Origin: Zingiber officinale | Taxonomy: Eukaryota; Streptophyta; Magnoliopsida; Zingiberales; Zingiberaceae | Length of the DNA: 64,000 nt | Reading direction: 5' to 3' | Assembly (NCBI RefSeq): GCF_018446385.1 | Contig: NC_055989.1 | Location: 134,319,004 to 134,383,003 of the forward strand | In this document: one piece after another, positions 11,994 to 23,750 of the stretch | Position numbering within the stretch: the stretch's first letter is position 1 | Layout: each line of letters starts with the position of its first letter | Program-made: the position numbers and the translations under genes | The notes under the pieces: model-generated | What the model saw: only the letters and a program-made list of their open reading frames with translations | What the model was told of the DNA's origin: nothing | The model's database searches: none

Positions 11994-13784
11994 TTATGGG
12001 GTAGAGAAGATGCTCCTAGGAACCCAACACCTATTGGTGCTCCTTGGATGCTCTAGGTACTCACTAGGGATAACTTCCCTAGATACCTTCCTAGTGACCT
12101 TGTTGGGCTTCTTAGAAGCCTTGGTCACATTTTCTAGGTCAACCCTAGGGATAGCCTCCCTTGTGACCTTGTTAGTGACTTTCTTAGACTTCTTAGAAGT
12201 CTTAGTCACTTTGGTTGCAAAAATACTCTTAGGGATGACTTCCCTAGTATTCTTGACTTGACCACTAAACCTAGGGTTTGTTCCATAACTATATGGAACC
12301 CTATGATAACTAGGCACATCCTTCTTAGCCTTTGGTTTGTATCCCAAACCTCTATGGCTATTTGATGGCTTTGACTTTCCTAGCCCTAGGTTTTGCTCAT
12401 TTTGCCCTTTTAGGATATTTTCCATCCTTTTTAGGGTCTTTTCCATTTTATCAAGTCTTGATCTCAAGACTTGATTTTCTATCATTAAATCCTTAGAATT
12501 TGGTTTTTCATTAAGTCCATGAGCATTTTTGTTTCTAGGCTTGTATCTAAAATCCTTGGAGTTATTGCCTAGACTTTTACCTACATTCCTAACCCTAGGA
12601 GTGATAGTCTTAGCATGTAGGGCCACATGCTTTTCCTTAAAGCCCTCATGCTTTCTATTCTTATGGTAAATTGCATTAAAATGATAAAAGTTAGACCTAT
12701 CATGTTCTTTACCATAATGTAAAGGAGTAGGCTCAATAAATGTTACCTTCTTCTTTACCTTAGAGGCTCCCCCTTGACTAGTGCCTCCTTGAGCCTTGAC
12801 CCTTTTCTTCCCCTTGGGGCATTGACTACGATAATGCCCCTTTTGATTGCAAGAGAAGCATATAATATGCTCCTTGCTCTTCTTTGTGTTGGGGATGGTC
12901 TCCTTGGGCTTCACCTTGCCCTTTTGTGCCCCTTGGCCCTTCTTCTTGGCTAATTTAGGGCACTTGCTCTTGTAGTGCCCATGTTCCCTACATTCAAAGC
13001 ATATAATATGATTTTTATTATTAATTGAAATATTTATACCTTTGCTTGTAGGAGTGGCATCTTTTTCTTTGGATCCGGAGGTAGAAGCTTCCTCTTGATC
13101 GGACCTTGATTCTCCTCCATTTGATTTTTCTTGACTTGTGGAGGTAGAAGCTTCTTCCTCCTCTTCGTCTCTTGACCCGGATGTAGAAGCTTCTCCTTCT
13201 TCTTGATCCGGCGTCACCAAGGATTGCTCCCCCTCAATCCTAGAGGTGGAGGCTTCATCATCTTGAATATGAAACAAGGAGTAGGCTCTCTCCTTGTTCC
13301 CTTCGTTGCATTCCCTTGAGGATGAAGCTTCTTGGATTTCCTCTTCTTCGGAGGTTGAGCATTTTTCAACCTCGGAATCCTCCTCTTGGTCTTGCTCCAA
13401 AGAGTCACCCTCTCTGGATTCTGCTTGCTCTTGTACAGTGGAGGGGATCTCTTCATGAAGCTTGGCCAATTTGCTCCATAAGTCCTTTGCATCTTCAAAT
13501 TCTCCAATTTTGCAAAGGATGGTGCTTGGCAATAAATTGACCAATAGCTTGGTCACTTTGTCATTTGCCTCGCACCTTTGGATTTTCTCCGAGCTCCATT
13601 TGCTTTTCTTGAGAAGCTTGCCCTTGGAGTTTGTTGGAGCTTCGAAGCCTTCCATTAGAGCAAACCATTGCTCTATCTCCATCATAAGAAAATTTTCGAT
13701 TCTTGATTTCCAAGAATCGAAACTCGTGGAAGTGTATGGTGGAGCCACCCTTGTGTCAAATCCAAGTCCATCTTGGAATTGCAT
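11994..13784 (-). CDS. gag: Gag of the TR-GAG element, unit 2 (open, full length)
   Basis: A structural Gag of 596 codons from the first ATG (13784). The frame extends to a GTG at 13841, right after an in-frame TAG. Residues 15-120 resemble the plant copia Gag N-terminus (FDSWKSRIE, then LWSKLAKLHEE). Residues 120-245 are acidic and rich in EASTS. Two CX2CX4HX4C zinc knuckles lie at 262-275 and 309-322; in the family these bind RNA. A heptad-like stretch at about 432-461 is a probable coiled coil. The C-terminus has three imperfect repeats of about 27 residues, each opening REVIP or REAIP, rich in K, T and V. It ends at a CWVPRS motif, the kind of linker that precedes protease in autonomous relatives, and stops there, so the polyprotein appears cut just before pol. 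Confidence 0.9.
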   Translation of the reverse strand: MQFQDGLGFDTRVAPPYTSTSFDSWKSRIENFLMMEIEQWFALMEGFEAPTNSKGKLLKKSKWSSEKIQRCEANDKVTKLLVNLLPSTILCKIGEFEDAKDLWSKLAKLHEEIPSTVQEQAESREGDSLEQDQEEDSEVEKCSTSEEEEIQEASSSRECNEGNKERAYSLFHIQDDEASTSRIEGEQSLVTPDQEEGEASTSGSRDEEEEEASTSTSQEKSNGGESRSDQEEASTSGSKEKDATPTSKGINISINNKNHIICFECREHGHYKSKCPKLAKKKGQGAQKGKVKPKETIPNTKKSKEHIICFSCNQKGHYRSQCPKGKKRVKAQGGTSQGGASKVKKKVTFIEPTPLHYGKEHDRSNFYHFNAIYHKNRKHEGFKEKHVALHAKTITPRVRNVGKSLGNNSKDFRYKPRNKNAHGLNEKPNSKDLMIENQVLRSRLDKMEKTLKRMENILKGQNEQNLGLGKSKPSNSHRGLGYKPKAKKDVPSYHRVPYSYGTNPRFSGQVKNTREVIPKSIFATKVTKTSKKSKKVTNKVTREAIPRVDLENVTKASKKPNKVTRKVSREVIPSEYLEHPRSTNRCWVPRSIFSTP

Positions 13785-14503
13785 CTTGAAGTTGAGCTTG
13801 ATAAAGTCTTGAACTTGAAGAATTTGCTCCAACTTCTTCACCCTCTAGCTTTTCTTGTTATGCTTGACCCTTCCGGCGATGATTCCGGTGAAGAGCGGCC
13901 TTGCTCTGATACCACTTGTTAGGACCAAAAGTAGCTAGAGGGGGGGTGAATAGCTCGTCGCGTGCTCGTTGCTCGGCGTTGCTTGGCGTTGCTTGTTTCT
14001 TCAAGAATATGCAGCGGAAAATACAGAAACAAATGCAACAACGCTAACACTAGGATTTTACTTGGTATCCACCTCACAAGAGGTGACTAATCCAAGGATC
14101 CACACCAACGCACACACCCTCCACTATGAATAACACTCCTTTATGGTAACTACCAAAGGCGGAGAAGCCCTACAACACTCTCAATACAAGAAGAAGAAAG
14201 GGAAATACAAGTTAAGCAAAAGCTTACAAGATGTGCCGTAAAAACCCTAACCCTAACTTCTTCCTCTTGCAATAGATCCGCCTCTTGACTTGGAAAGCCT
14301 CCAAGAACCTTCAAGAACTGGCGATCACGTGCTTGTAGAGAGCTGTGGAGGAGCTGGAATGAATCTGAGAAGAGCTCGTGAAGAGATGCCGAAGACCACG
14401 CTCACCTGCGGCTCGACGCCGACGGTCGGATCCCGATCGATTCGAATGTTCCGAATCGATCGGGAGGCTTTGATCGATCCGAGCGCCTGCTCGAGGAACG
14501 CTA

Positions 14504-14594
14504 CCGATCGATCCACGGATCGATCGGAATCGCTCAAGAAGTCCCGATCGATCGATCGATCGGGACCTCGGATCGATCCACGGATCGATCCGAG
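14504..14594. repeat. Three consecutive perfect palindromes of GATCGATC type in LTR-C
   Basis: Perfect inverted repeats stand at 14504-14527 (11-bp arms, AC loop), 14541-14566 (13-bp arms, no loop) and 14567-14594 (13-bp arms, AC loop). More follow to about 14662. The arms are built from GGATCGATC. The same style recurs in every LTR at equivalent positions. Confidence 0.85.
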
Positions 14595-14780
14595 CTCGAA
14601 CGGAAGAACTGGATCGATCCACCGATCGATCCACCTGGATCGATCCACGGATCGATCCAGAACTTGGTTTTTGCCCAAAACCAAGTCCCAAACCTCCCTA
14701 ACCAACATCCGGTCAACCTTGACCTGTTGGTACATCATGCCTCGCATCTGGTCACTCCCTTGACCTGCCAGGACTCCCCA

Positions 14781-15507
14781 CCAAGTGTCCGGTCAATCCC
14801 TTTGACCCACTTGGACTTTTACTCGTCGTGCCAAGTATCCGGTCACTCCATTGACCTACTTGGACTTCCACCAGATGTCTGGTCACCCATCTGGACTTCC
14901 TTCCTTGCCAAGTATCCAGTCAATCCTTTGACCTACTTGGACTTCCCAACACCAGATGTCCGATCATTCTTGATCCATCTGGATTTCCTTCCTTGCCAAG
15001 TATCCAGTCAATCCTTTGACCTACTTGGACTTCCCAACACCAGATGTCCGATCATTCTTGATCCATCTGGATTTCCTTCCTTGCCTGGCTTCACTCACCA
15101 GGACTTTCACCTAGCTTCACTCACTAGGGTTTTCCATCTGCCTAGCTTCACTCACTAGGACTTTCACCTAGCTTCACTCACTAGGGTTTTCAATCTGCCT
15201 AGCTTCACTCACTAGGACTTTCACCTAGCTTCACTCACTAGGATTTTCCATCTGCCTAGCTTCACTCACTAGGACTTTCACCTGGCTTCACTCACCAGGA
15301 TTTCCTTCTGCCTAGCTTCACTCACTAGGACTTTCACCTGGCTTCACTCACCAGGATTTTCACCTGCCTAACATGCCAGTTAGGACTTCCCAGTCAAGTA
15401 TCCGGTCAACCTTGACCTACTTGACTCTTCTTCGATCAATATCTTATTGTCAAACATCTAAACCCAAACCAAGACTCAGCTTGGTTAACCAGGTCAACCT
15501 TGACCTG
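14781..15507. repeat. Chain of short stem-loops in the LTR half next to the polypurine tract
   Basis: Successive inverted repeats in LTR-C: 14781-14814 (CCAAGTG/CACTTGG), 14831-14863 (CCAAGTA/TACTTGG), 14871-14894 (CCAGATG/CATCTGG), 14908-14940, 14952-14982. Then come ten copies of a CCTRG-CTTCACTCA-CYAGG hairpin from 15084, followed by 15367-15384 (CCTAAC/GTTAGG), 15392-15426, 15467-15486 and 15490-15507. Stems are often joined by ACTTT or ACTTCC. The arms change between modules but still pair. Confidence 0.8.
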
Positions 15508-17871
15508 AGGGATGTTGCACCAACAATCTCCCCCTTTTTGATGTTTGACAATACCACAATAACACTTACAATCCCACATGTAAGTTAGGCTAATCCTATA
15601 GCCTCCTTCTTCATGCCACTAGGTAATGAACCCATAAATTAAGCTTTTCATTCTCCCCCTAAGAGGGCAAACTCCCTCTAGGTAATGAAAACCTAACTTA
15701 CTTCCTTTCATTCTCCCCCTATTGGCACACATCAACCTCCTACTAATAAAACACATCAACCCGTCTTTGGACACACATCAACCTATGCTCCAATTTTGGG
15801 CACACTTCAACAACTCCATTTGTTGAAGACTCTCCCCAAGAGTTGCTCATCGTGATCACAATTTCACTCATTGTGATCAACTCAATATTGAAGGTCCCAT
15901 ACCCTTCATTATCCTTAACTTCTCCCTCAATGTTGACAAATACCCAACCTTGAGCATTTTCAACCACTTGAGTTGCCACTTGAAATGATGAGGATATCCA
16001 CTCCCCATTTATCCCCATTTCAAGTTTAAATGCTCAACCTTGAGCAAGTTCACAACAGAAGGTTAACCACCTTCCAAGGTTCATGAAAAATAATTTTCAT
16101 GTCTTTAAAGAGTCCCTCCCCCTAAAGACATGGTGGTAACTTCTGTCATTGCACCAACAATGACTTGGAATCCCTAAACCATTAGGAAAACCAATTTTAG
16201 AAGTTTTGAGGTTCATATATTCAAAATTTGAAACAAACCTCAACCTAAACTTCAATGAAGTCTTCCTTAACAATTCCATCCTTGTTTTCAACACGAAAAC
16301 ACCCTTTTTATGTATACAAATGTATTTTAAGGGTTTGGAATGGTTACCTAGACTAAAATAGGTTCAAAGTGCTGAAATCAGGCTTTCCACCAAAATCAGC
16401 ATTGGATCGATTGAGTTGGGTTCCAATCGATTGAACCTTTCAATCGATCCACCGATCGATTCAGACTACCGGATCGATCGGATGATCGATCCAGCGAGCC
16501 ACTCGCAGATTGGCTTCCGAATCGATCCATGGATCGATTCAGAACCCAATCGATCCATGGATCGATCGAGACTCGATAGTTGCTGAAATTCCATTTCAGT
16601 CAATCGTAAACCCCTAGAAAATTCTACAAAATCCAAAATTATGAAATTTCGTGTAGACATTGTTTCGGGCATATATTATCAAGGAAAAATAGTTTTCTAT
16701 GAAAATACATCATATTTTCAAAGATTTACACAAACTTGAAAGCTTGCAAAAACTTTAGTGTTTTCTTCAAGTTTGTGTCTAACTATTCAATGGTGTTTAC
16801 TATCAAAAGATAGCCTTCACCAAGGTTTTCCAAAAACATTTTAAAAACATTTTCAAAACCAATATCCCATCATGTTCCTTGGGCACAATGCACATGACTT
16901 GTACATTCGCTTTCCCAATGATGGGAAAACACATATCTATGTGTTTTGATGAAACTAAAACTCAAAAGAATGCACTAAATCAACATCTTGAGTTTTGTTC
17001 ATCATCCTAACATCTCACTTGTATCTAATGTGCACTAAAACACATACAAGTCATCTTATAGGTCTTTGTGAGATGTAGAGATTGGTTTTGCCCTAATCTA
17101 GGGATCATGCATACTCTCTAGGCATTTTGGAGATATTAGACACCCACCTAGGATGTCACTTGTTAATAATTGTTGTTAAATGCCTTTTGTCCTTAATTAC
17201 AAGGAATTAAACTAATGCATGATAATGTTATGGCATACATCAAAATAAAATAACTTTCAAAAGAAATATTCCTATAACTACATGATGTATGCATGACATG
17301 ACATGGTATTTTTGTATTTTTCATAATAAGTCATGAATGCAAAAGTAGACATGATGTCATGGCATATGATGGGCAAACAATCATGGCAAGATTTAGCATA
17401 AATAAAATATACCTAGATTAGCTATCTAAGTATCCTTAAAACCTTAGCTAAACTTACAACTTAAACCTAGATTGCCCTTAAGTGCGTCAAGAAAACGCCA
17501 AAACCTAAATTGGCATTTCTAATTCCCTTGATTAATTTATGTCAATTGAAATTAAGCATATTCCTCAAATGTTGGCATATTTCATTTTTCACAAGAGTAG
17601 CACTTTAAAGTTAAGGCCTGGATTGCCTTAAATTTCCTAAGAACATACCAAAATCCCAACTTGGTAGCTCTTATGAATTTCCCAATATGTGCCTTTTAAG
17701 ATTAAAATTAACTTTTCACCACTAGGCACATTTTACTCTTTCAAAGAGTAAATAATAGTTCCATTTCATTTTCAAAGGTTAACAAAAACCTTGAAAATGC
17801 TCCTTGAGTGTCAATTTCCTCAAAGTTGGGTTAACTACCCTTCTAATTGGAGTTGACACTCTCTAACCCAT

Positions 17872-19662
17872 CTATGGGGTAGAGAAGATGCTCCTAGGAA
17901 CCCAACACCTATTGGTGCTCCTTGGATGCTCTAGGTACTCACTAGGGATAACTTCCCTAGATACCTTCCTAGTGACCTTGTTGGGCTTCTTAGAAGCCTT
18001 GGTCACATTTTCTAGGTCAACCCTAGGGATAGCCTCCCTTGTGACCTTGTTAGTGACTTTCTTAGACTTCTTAGAAGTCTTAGTCACTTTGGTTGCAAAA
18101 ATACTCTTAGGGATGACTTCCCTAGTATTCTTGACTTGACCACTAAACCTAGGGTTTGTTCCATAACTATATGGAACCCTATGATAACTAGGCACATCCT
18201 TCTTAGCCTTTGGTTTGTATCCCAAACCTCTATGGCTATTTGATGGCTTTGACTTTCCTAGCCCTAGGTTTTGCTCATTTTGCCCTTTTAGGATATTTTC
18301 CATCCTTTTTAGGGTCTTTTCCATTTTATCAAGTCTTGATCTCAAGACTTGATTTTCTATCATTAAATCCTTAGAATTTGGTTTTTCATTAAGTCCATGA
18401 GCATTTTTGTTTCTAGGCTTGTATCTAAAATCTTTGGAGTTATTGCCTAGACTTTTACCTACATTCCTAACCCTAGGAGTGATAGTCTTAGCATGTAGGG
18501 CCACATGCTTTTCCTTAAAGCCCTCATGCTTTCTATTCTTATGGTAAATTGCATTAAAATGATAAAAGTTAGACCTATCATGTTCTTTACCATAATGTAA
18601 AGGAGTAGGCTCAATAAATGTTACCTTCTTCTTTACCTTAGAGGCTCCCCCTTGACTAGTGCCTCCTTGAGCCTTGACCCTTTTCTTCCCCTTGGGGCAT
18701 TGACTACGATAATGCCCCTTTTGATTGCAAGAGAAGCATATAATATGCTCCTTGCTCTTCTTTGTGTTGGGGAAGGTCTCCTTGGGCTTCACCTTGCCCT
18801 TTTGTGCCCCTTGGCCCTTCTTCTTGGCTAATTTAGGGCACTTGCTCTTGTAGTGCCCATGTTCCCTACATTCAAAGCATATAATATGATTTTTATTATT
18901 AATTGAAATATTTATACCTTTGCTTGTAGGAGTGGCATCTTTTTCTTTGGATCCGGAGGTAGAAGCTTCCTCTTGATCGGACCTTGATTCTCCTCCATTT
19001 GATTTTTCTTGACTTGTGGAGGTAGAAGCTTCTTCCTCCTCTTCGTCTCTTGACCCGGATGTAGAAGCTTCTCCTTCTTCTTGATCCGGCGTCACCAAGG
19101 ATTGCTCCCCCTCAATCCTAGAGGTGGAGGCTTCATCATCTTGAATATGAAACAAGGAGTAGGCTCTCTCCTTGTTCCCTTCGTTGCATTCCCTTGAGGA
19201 TGAAGCTTCTTGGATTTCCTCTTCTTCGGAGGTTGAGCATTTTTCAACCTCGGAATCCTCCTCTTGGTCTTGCTCCAAAGAGTCACCCTCTCTGGATTCT
19301 GCTTGCTCTTGTACAGTGGAGGGGATCTCTTCATGAAGCTTGGCCAATTTGCTCCATAAGTCCTTTGCATCTTCAAATTCTCCAATTTTGCAAAGGATGG
19401 TGCTTGGCAATAAATTGACCAATAGCTTGGTCACTTTGTCATTTGCCTCGCACCTTTGGATTTTCTCCGAGCTCCATTTGCTTTTCTTGAGAAGCTTGCC
19501 CTTGGAGTTTGTTGGAGCTTCGAAGCCTTCCATTAGAGCAAACCATTGCTCTATCTCCATCATAAGAAAGGTTTCGATTCTTGATTTCCAAGAATCGAAG
19601 CTTGTGGATGTGTATGGTGGAGCCACCCTTGTGTCAAATCCAAGTCCATCTTGGAATTGCAT
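17872..19662 (-). CDS. gag: Gag of the TR-GAG element, unit 3 (open, full length)
   Basis: Open over 596 codons and differing from the unit 2 protein at only a few residues (for example TFPNTK for TIPNTK between the knuckles, and IETF for IENF near the N-terminus). Both zinc knuckles, the coiled coil and the C-terminal repeats are intact. The near identity of copies implies recent amplification or sequence exchange between units. Confidence 0.9.
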   Translation of the reverse strand: MQFQDGLGFDTRVAPPYTSTSFDSWKSRIETFLMMEIEQWFALMEGFEAPTNSKGKLLKKSKWSSEKIQRCEANDKVTKLLVNLLPSTILCKIGEFEDAKDLWSKLAKLHEEIPSTVQEQAESREGDSLEQDQEEDSEVEKCSTSEEEEIQEASSSRECNEGNKERAYSLFHIQDDEASTSRIEGEQSLVTPDQEEGEASTSGSRDEEEEEASTSTSQEKSNGGESRSDQEEASTSGSKEKDATPTSKGINISINNKNHIICFECREHGHYKSKCPKLAKKKGQGAQKGKVKPKETFPNTKKSKEHIICFSCNQKGHYRSQCPKGKKRVKAQGGTSQGGASKVKKKVTFIEPTPLHYGKEHDRSNFYHFNAIYHKNRKHEGFKEKHVALHAKTITPRVRNVGKSLGNNSKDFRYKPRNKNAHGLNEKPNSKDLMIENQVLRSRLDKMEKTLKRMENILKGQNEQNLGLGKSKPSNSHRGLGYKPKAKKDVPSYHRVPYSYGTNPRFSGQVKNTREVIPKSIFATKVTKTSKKSKKVTNKVTREAIPRVDLENVTKASKKPNKVTRKVSREVIPSEYLEHPRSTNRCWVPRSIFSTP

Positions 19663-19794
19663 CTTGAAGTTGAGCTTGATAAAATCTTGAACTTGAAGAA
19701 TTTGCTCCAACTTCTTCACCCTCTAGCTTTTCTTGATATGCTTGACCCTTCCGGCGATGATTCCGGTGAAGAGCGGCCTTGCTCTGATACCACT

Positions 19795-21380
19795 TGTTAG
19801 GACCAAAAGTAGCTAGAGGGGGGGTGAATAGCTCGTCGCGTTCGCTCAATGCGCTTCGTTGCTTGGCGTTGCTTGTCGTTGCTTGTTTCTTCTTGGATGT
19901 GCAGCGGAAAATACAGAAACAAACACAAGCACGCTAACACTAGGATTTTACTTGGTATCCACCTCACAAGAGGTGACTAATCCAAGGATCCACACCAACG
20001 CACACACCCTCCACTATGAATAACACTCCTTTATGGTAACTACCAAAGGCGGAGAAGCCCTACAACACTCTCAATACAAGAAGAAGAAAGGGAAATACAA
20101 GTTAAGCAAAAGCTTACAAGATGTGCAGTAAAAACCCTAACCCTAACTTCTTCCTCTTGCAATAGATCCGCCTCTTGACTTGGAAAGCCTCCAAGAACCT
20201 TCAAGAACTGGCGATCACGTGTTTGTAGAGAGCGTGGAGGAGCTGGAATGAATCGAGAAGAGCTCGTGAAGAGATGCCGAAGACCACGCCTGCGGCTTTA
20301 AACCCGACGCATCGGATCCCGATCGATTCGAATGTTCGAATCGATCGGGGGATTTAGAGCGCCTCTGTGCTCTGGAAACACGCTGGATCGATCCACGGAT
20401 CGATCCGGCGCTTATCGCGCGAAAAGATCGTCCCGATCGATCGGCCGATCGATCGGGACCTCGGATCGATCCACGGATCGATCCGTGGCTCGCGGAAGAA
20501 CTGGATCGATCCACCGATCGATCACCTGGATCGATCCACGGATCGATCCGAACTTGGTTTTGCCCAAAACCAAGTCCCAAACCTCCTAACCAACATCCGG
20601 TCAACCTTGACCTGTTGGTACATCATGCCTCGCATCCGGTCACTCCCTTGACCTGCCAGACTCCCCACCAAGTGTCCGGTCAATCCTTTGACCCACTTGG
20701 ACTTTTACTCGTCGTGCCAAGTATCCGGCCACTCCATTGACCTACTTGACTTCCACTGATGTCGGGTCAACCTTGACCCATCTGGACTTCCTTCCTTGCC
20801 AAGTATCCAACAATCCTTTGACCTACTTGACTTCCCAACACCGGATGTCCGATCATTCTCGATCCATCCGATTTCCTTCCTTGCCAAGTATCCATCAATC
20901 CTTTGACCTACTTGGACTTCCCAACACCGATGTCCGATCATTCTTGATCCATCTCGATTTCCTTCCTTGCCCAGCCTCCCGTGACTCCCAGCTTCACTCA
21001 CTAGGGTTTTCCATCCGCCAGCTTCACCACTAGGACTTTCACCCAGCTTCACTCACTAGGGTTTTCAACCGCCTAGCTTCACCACTAGGACTTTCACCCA
21101 GCTTCACTCACTAGGATTTTCCATCCGCCTAGCTTCACCACTAGGACTTTCACCGGCTTCACTCACCGTGATTTCCTCCGCCCAGCTTCACTCACTAGGA
21201 CTTTCACCGCCTGCTTCACTCATCAGCGCCTCAAACATGGTCAAGACTTTGACCATCTCCACAACCTTGACCTACTTGACTCTTCTTCGATCAATATCTT
21301 ATTGTCAAACATCTAAACCCAAACCAAGACTCAGCTTGGTTAACCAGGTCAACCTTGACCTGAGGGATGTTGCACCAACA
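19795..21380 (-). repeat. LTR-D of the tandem TR-GAG array
   Basis: This 1586-bp LTR has its primer site at 19781-19792 and polypurine tract at 21383-21394. GATCGATC palindromes occupy about 20320-20550. Two CTG sites near 20233 and 20255 that are intact in the other copies have each lost the T here, giving CG. Confidence 0.88.
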
Positions 21381-23750
21381 ATCTCCCCCTTTTTGATGTT
21401 TGACAATACCACAATAACACTTACAATCCCACATGTAAGTTAGGCTAATCCTATAGCCTCCTTCTTCATGCCACTAGGTAATGAACCCATAAATTAAGCT
21501 TTTCATTCTCCCCCTAAGAGGGCAAACTCCCTCTAGGTAATGAAAACCTAACTTACTTCCTTTCATTCTCCCCCTATTGGCACACATCAACCTCCTACTA
21601 ATAAAACACATCAACCCGTCTTTGGACACACATCAACCTATGCTCCAATTTTGGGCACACTTCAACAACTCCATTTGTTGAAGACTCTCCCCCTGAAGAG
21701 TTGCTCATCGTGATCACAATTTCACTCATTGTGATCAACTCAATATTGAAGGTCCCATACCCTTCATTATCCTTAACTTCTCCCTCAATGTTGACAAATA
21801 CCCAACCTTGAGCATTTTCAACCACTTGAGTTGCCACTTGAAATGATGAGGATATCCACTCCCCATTTATCCCCATTTCAAGTTTAAATGCTCAACCTTG
21901 AGCAAGTTCACAACAGAAGGTTAACCACCTTCCAAGGTTCATGAAAAATAATTTTCATGTCTTTAAAGAGTCCCTCCCCCTAAAGACATGGTGGTAACTT
22001 CTGTCATTGCACCAACAATGACTTGGAATCCCTAAACCATTAGGAAAACCAATTTTAGAAGTTTTGAGGTTCATATATTCAAAATTTGAAACAAACCTCA
22101 ACCTAAACTTCAATGAAGTCTTCCTTAACAATTCCATCCTTGTTTTCAACACGAAAACACCCTTTTTATGTATACAAATGTATTTTAAGGGTTTGGAATG
22201 GTTACCTAGACTAAAATAGGTTCAAAGTGCTGAAATCAGGCTTTCCCAGCCAAAATCAGCAACTTGGATCGATTGGAGTTGGGTTCCAATCGATTGAACC
22301 TTTCTGAATCGATCCACTGATCGATTCAGACTACCTGGATCGATCGGATGATCGATCCAGCGAGCTACTGCTCGCGAGATTTGCCTTCTGAATCGATCCA
22401 TGGATCGATTCAGGAACTCCAATCGATCCATGGATCGATCGGAGCTCTGATAGTTGCTGAAATTCCATTTCAGTCAACTTCAGAAACCCCTAGAAAATTC
22501 TACAAAAATCCAAAAATTATGAAATTTCGTGTAGACATTGTTTCGGGCATATATTATCAAGGAAAAATAGTTTTCTATGAAAATACATCATATTTTCAAA
22601 GATTTACACAAACTTGAAAGCTTGCAAAAACTTTAGTGTTTTCTTCAAGTTTGTGTCTAACTATTCAATGGTGTTTACTATCAAAAGATAGCCTTCACCA
22701 AGGTTTTCCAAAAACATTTTAAAAACATTTTCAAAACCAATATCCCATCATGTTCCTTGGGCACAATGCACATGACTTGTACATTCGCTTTCCCAATGAT
22801 GGGAAAACACATATCTATGTGTTTTGATGAAACTAAAACTCAAAAAAATGCACTAAATCAACATCTTGAGTTTTGTTCATCATCCTAACATCTCACTTGT
22901 ATCTAATGTGCACTAAAACACATACAAGTCATCTTATAGGTCTTTGTGAGATGTAGAGATTGGTTTTGCCCTAATCTAGGGATCATGCATACTCTCTAGG
23001 CATTTTGGAGATATTAGACACCCACCTAGGATGTCACTTGTTAATAATTGTTGTTAAATGCCTTTTGTCCTTAATTACAAGGAATTAAACTAATGCATGA
23101 TAATGTTATGGCATACATCAAAATAAAATAACTTTCAAAAGAAATATTCCTATAACTACATGATGTATGCATGACATGACATGGTATTTTTGTATTTTTC
23201 ATAATAAGTCATGAATGCAAAAGTAGACATGATGTCATGGCATATGATGGGCAAACAATCATGGCAAGATTTAGCATAAATAAAATATACCTAGATTAGC
23301 TATCTAAGTATCCTTAAAACCTTAGCTAAACTTACAACTTAAACCTAGATTACCCTTAAGTGCGTCAAGAAAACGCCAAAACCTAAATTGGCATTTCTAA
23401 TTCCCTTGATTAATTTATGTCAATTGAAATTAAGCATATTCCTCAAATGTTGGCATATTTCATTTTTTCACAAGAGTAGCACTTTAAAGTTAAGGCCTGG
23501 ATTGCCTTAAATTTCCTAAGAACATACCAAAATCCCAACTTGGTAGCTCTTATGAATTTCCCAATATGTGCCTTTTAAGATTAAAATTAACTTTTCACCA
23601 CTAGGCACATTTTACTCTTTCAAAGAGTAAATAATAGTTCCATTTCATTTTCAAAGGTTAACAAAAACCTTGAAAATGCTCCTTGAGTGTCAATTTCCTC
23701 AAAGTTGGGTTAACTACCCTTCTAATTGGAGTTGACACTCTCTAACCCAT

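Larger units (their letters stand above)
13917..15525 (-). repeat. LTR-C of the tandem TR-GAG array (best preserved stem-loops)
   Basis: This 1609-bp LTR lies after the primer site at 13903-13914. Its stem-loop region (14781-15507) is nearly the same as in LTR-F, with the stems complete. It lacks the TTTAAA motif that the other five copies carry about 500 bp from the primer-site end, because of a short deletion near 14411, so its core promoter may be weakened. Confidence 0.88.

Noticed and set aside
15084..15350. CRISPR-like regular repeats
   Set aside because: The repeats are short hairpins with near-constant linkers within a plant LTR; there are no spacers and no cas genes.
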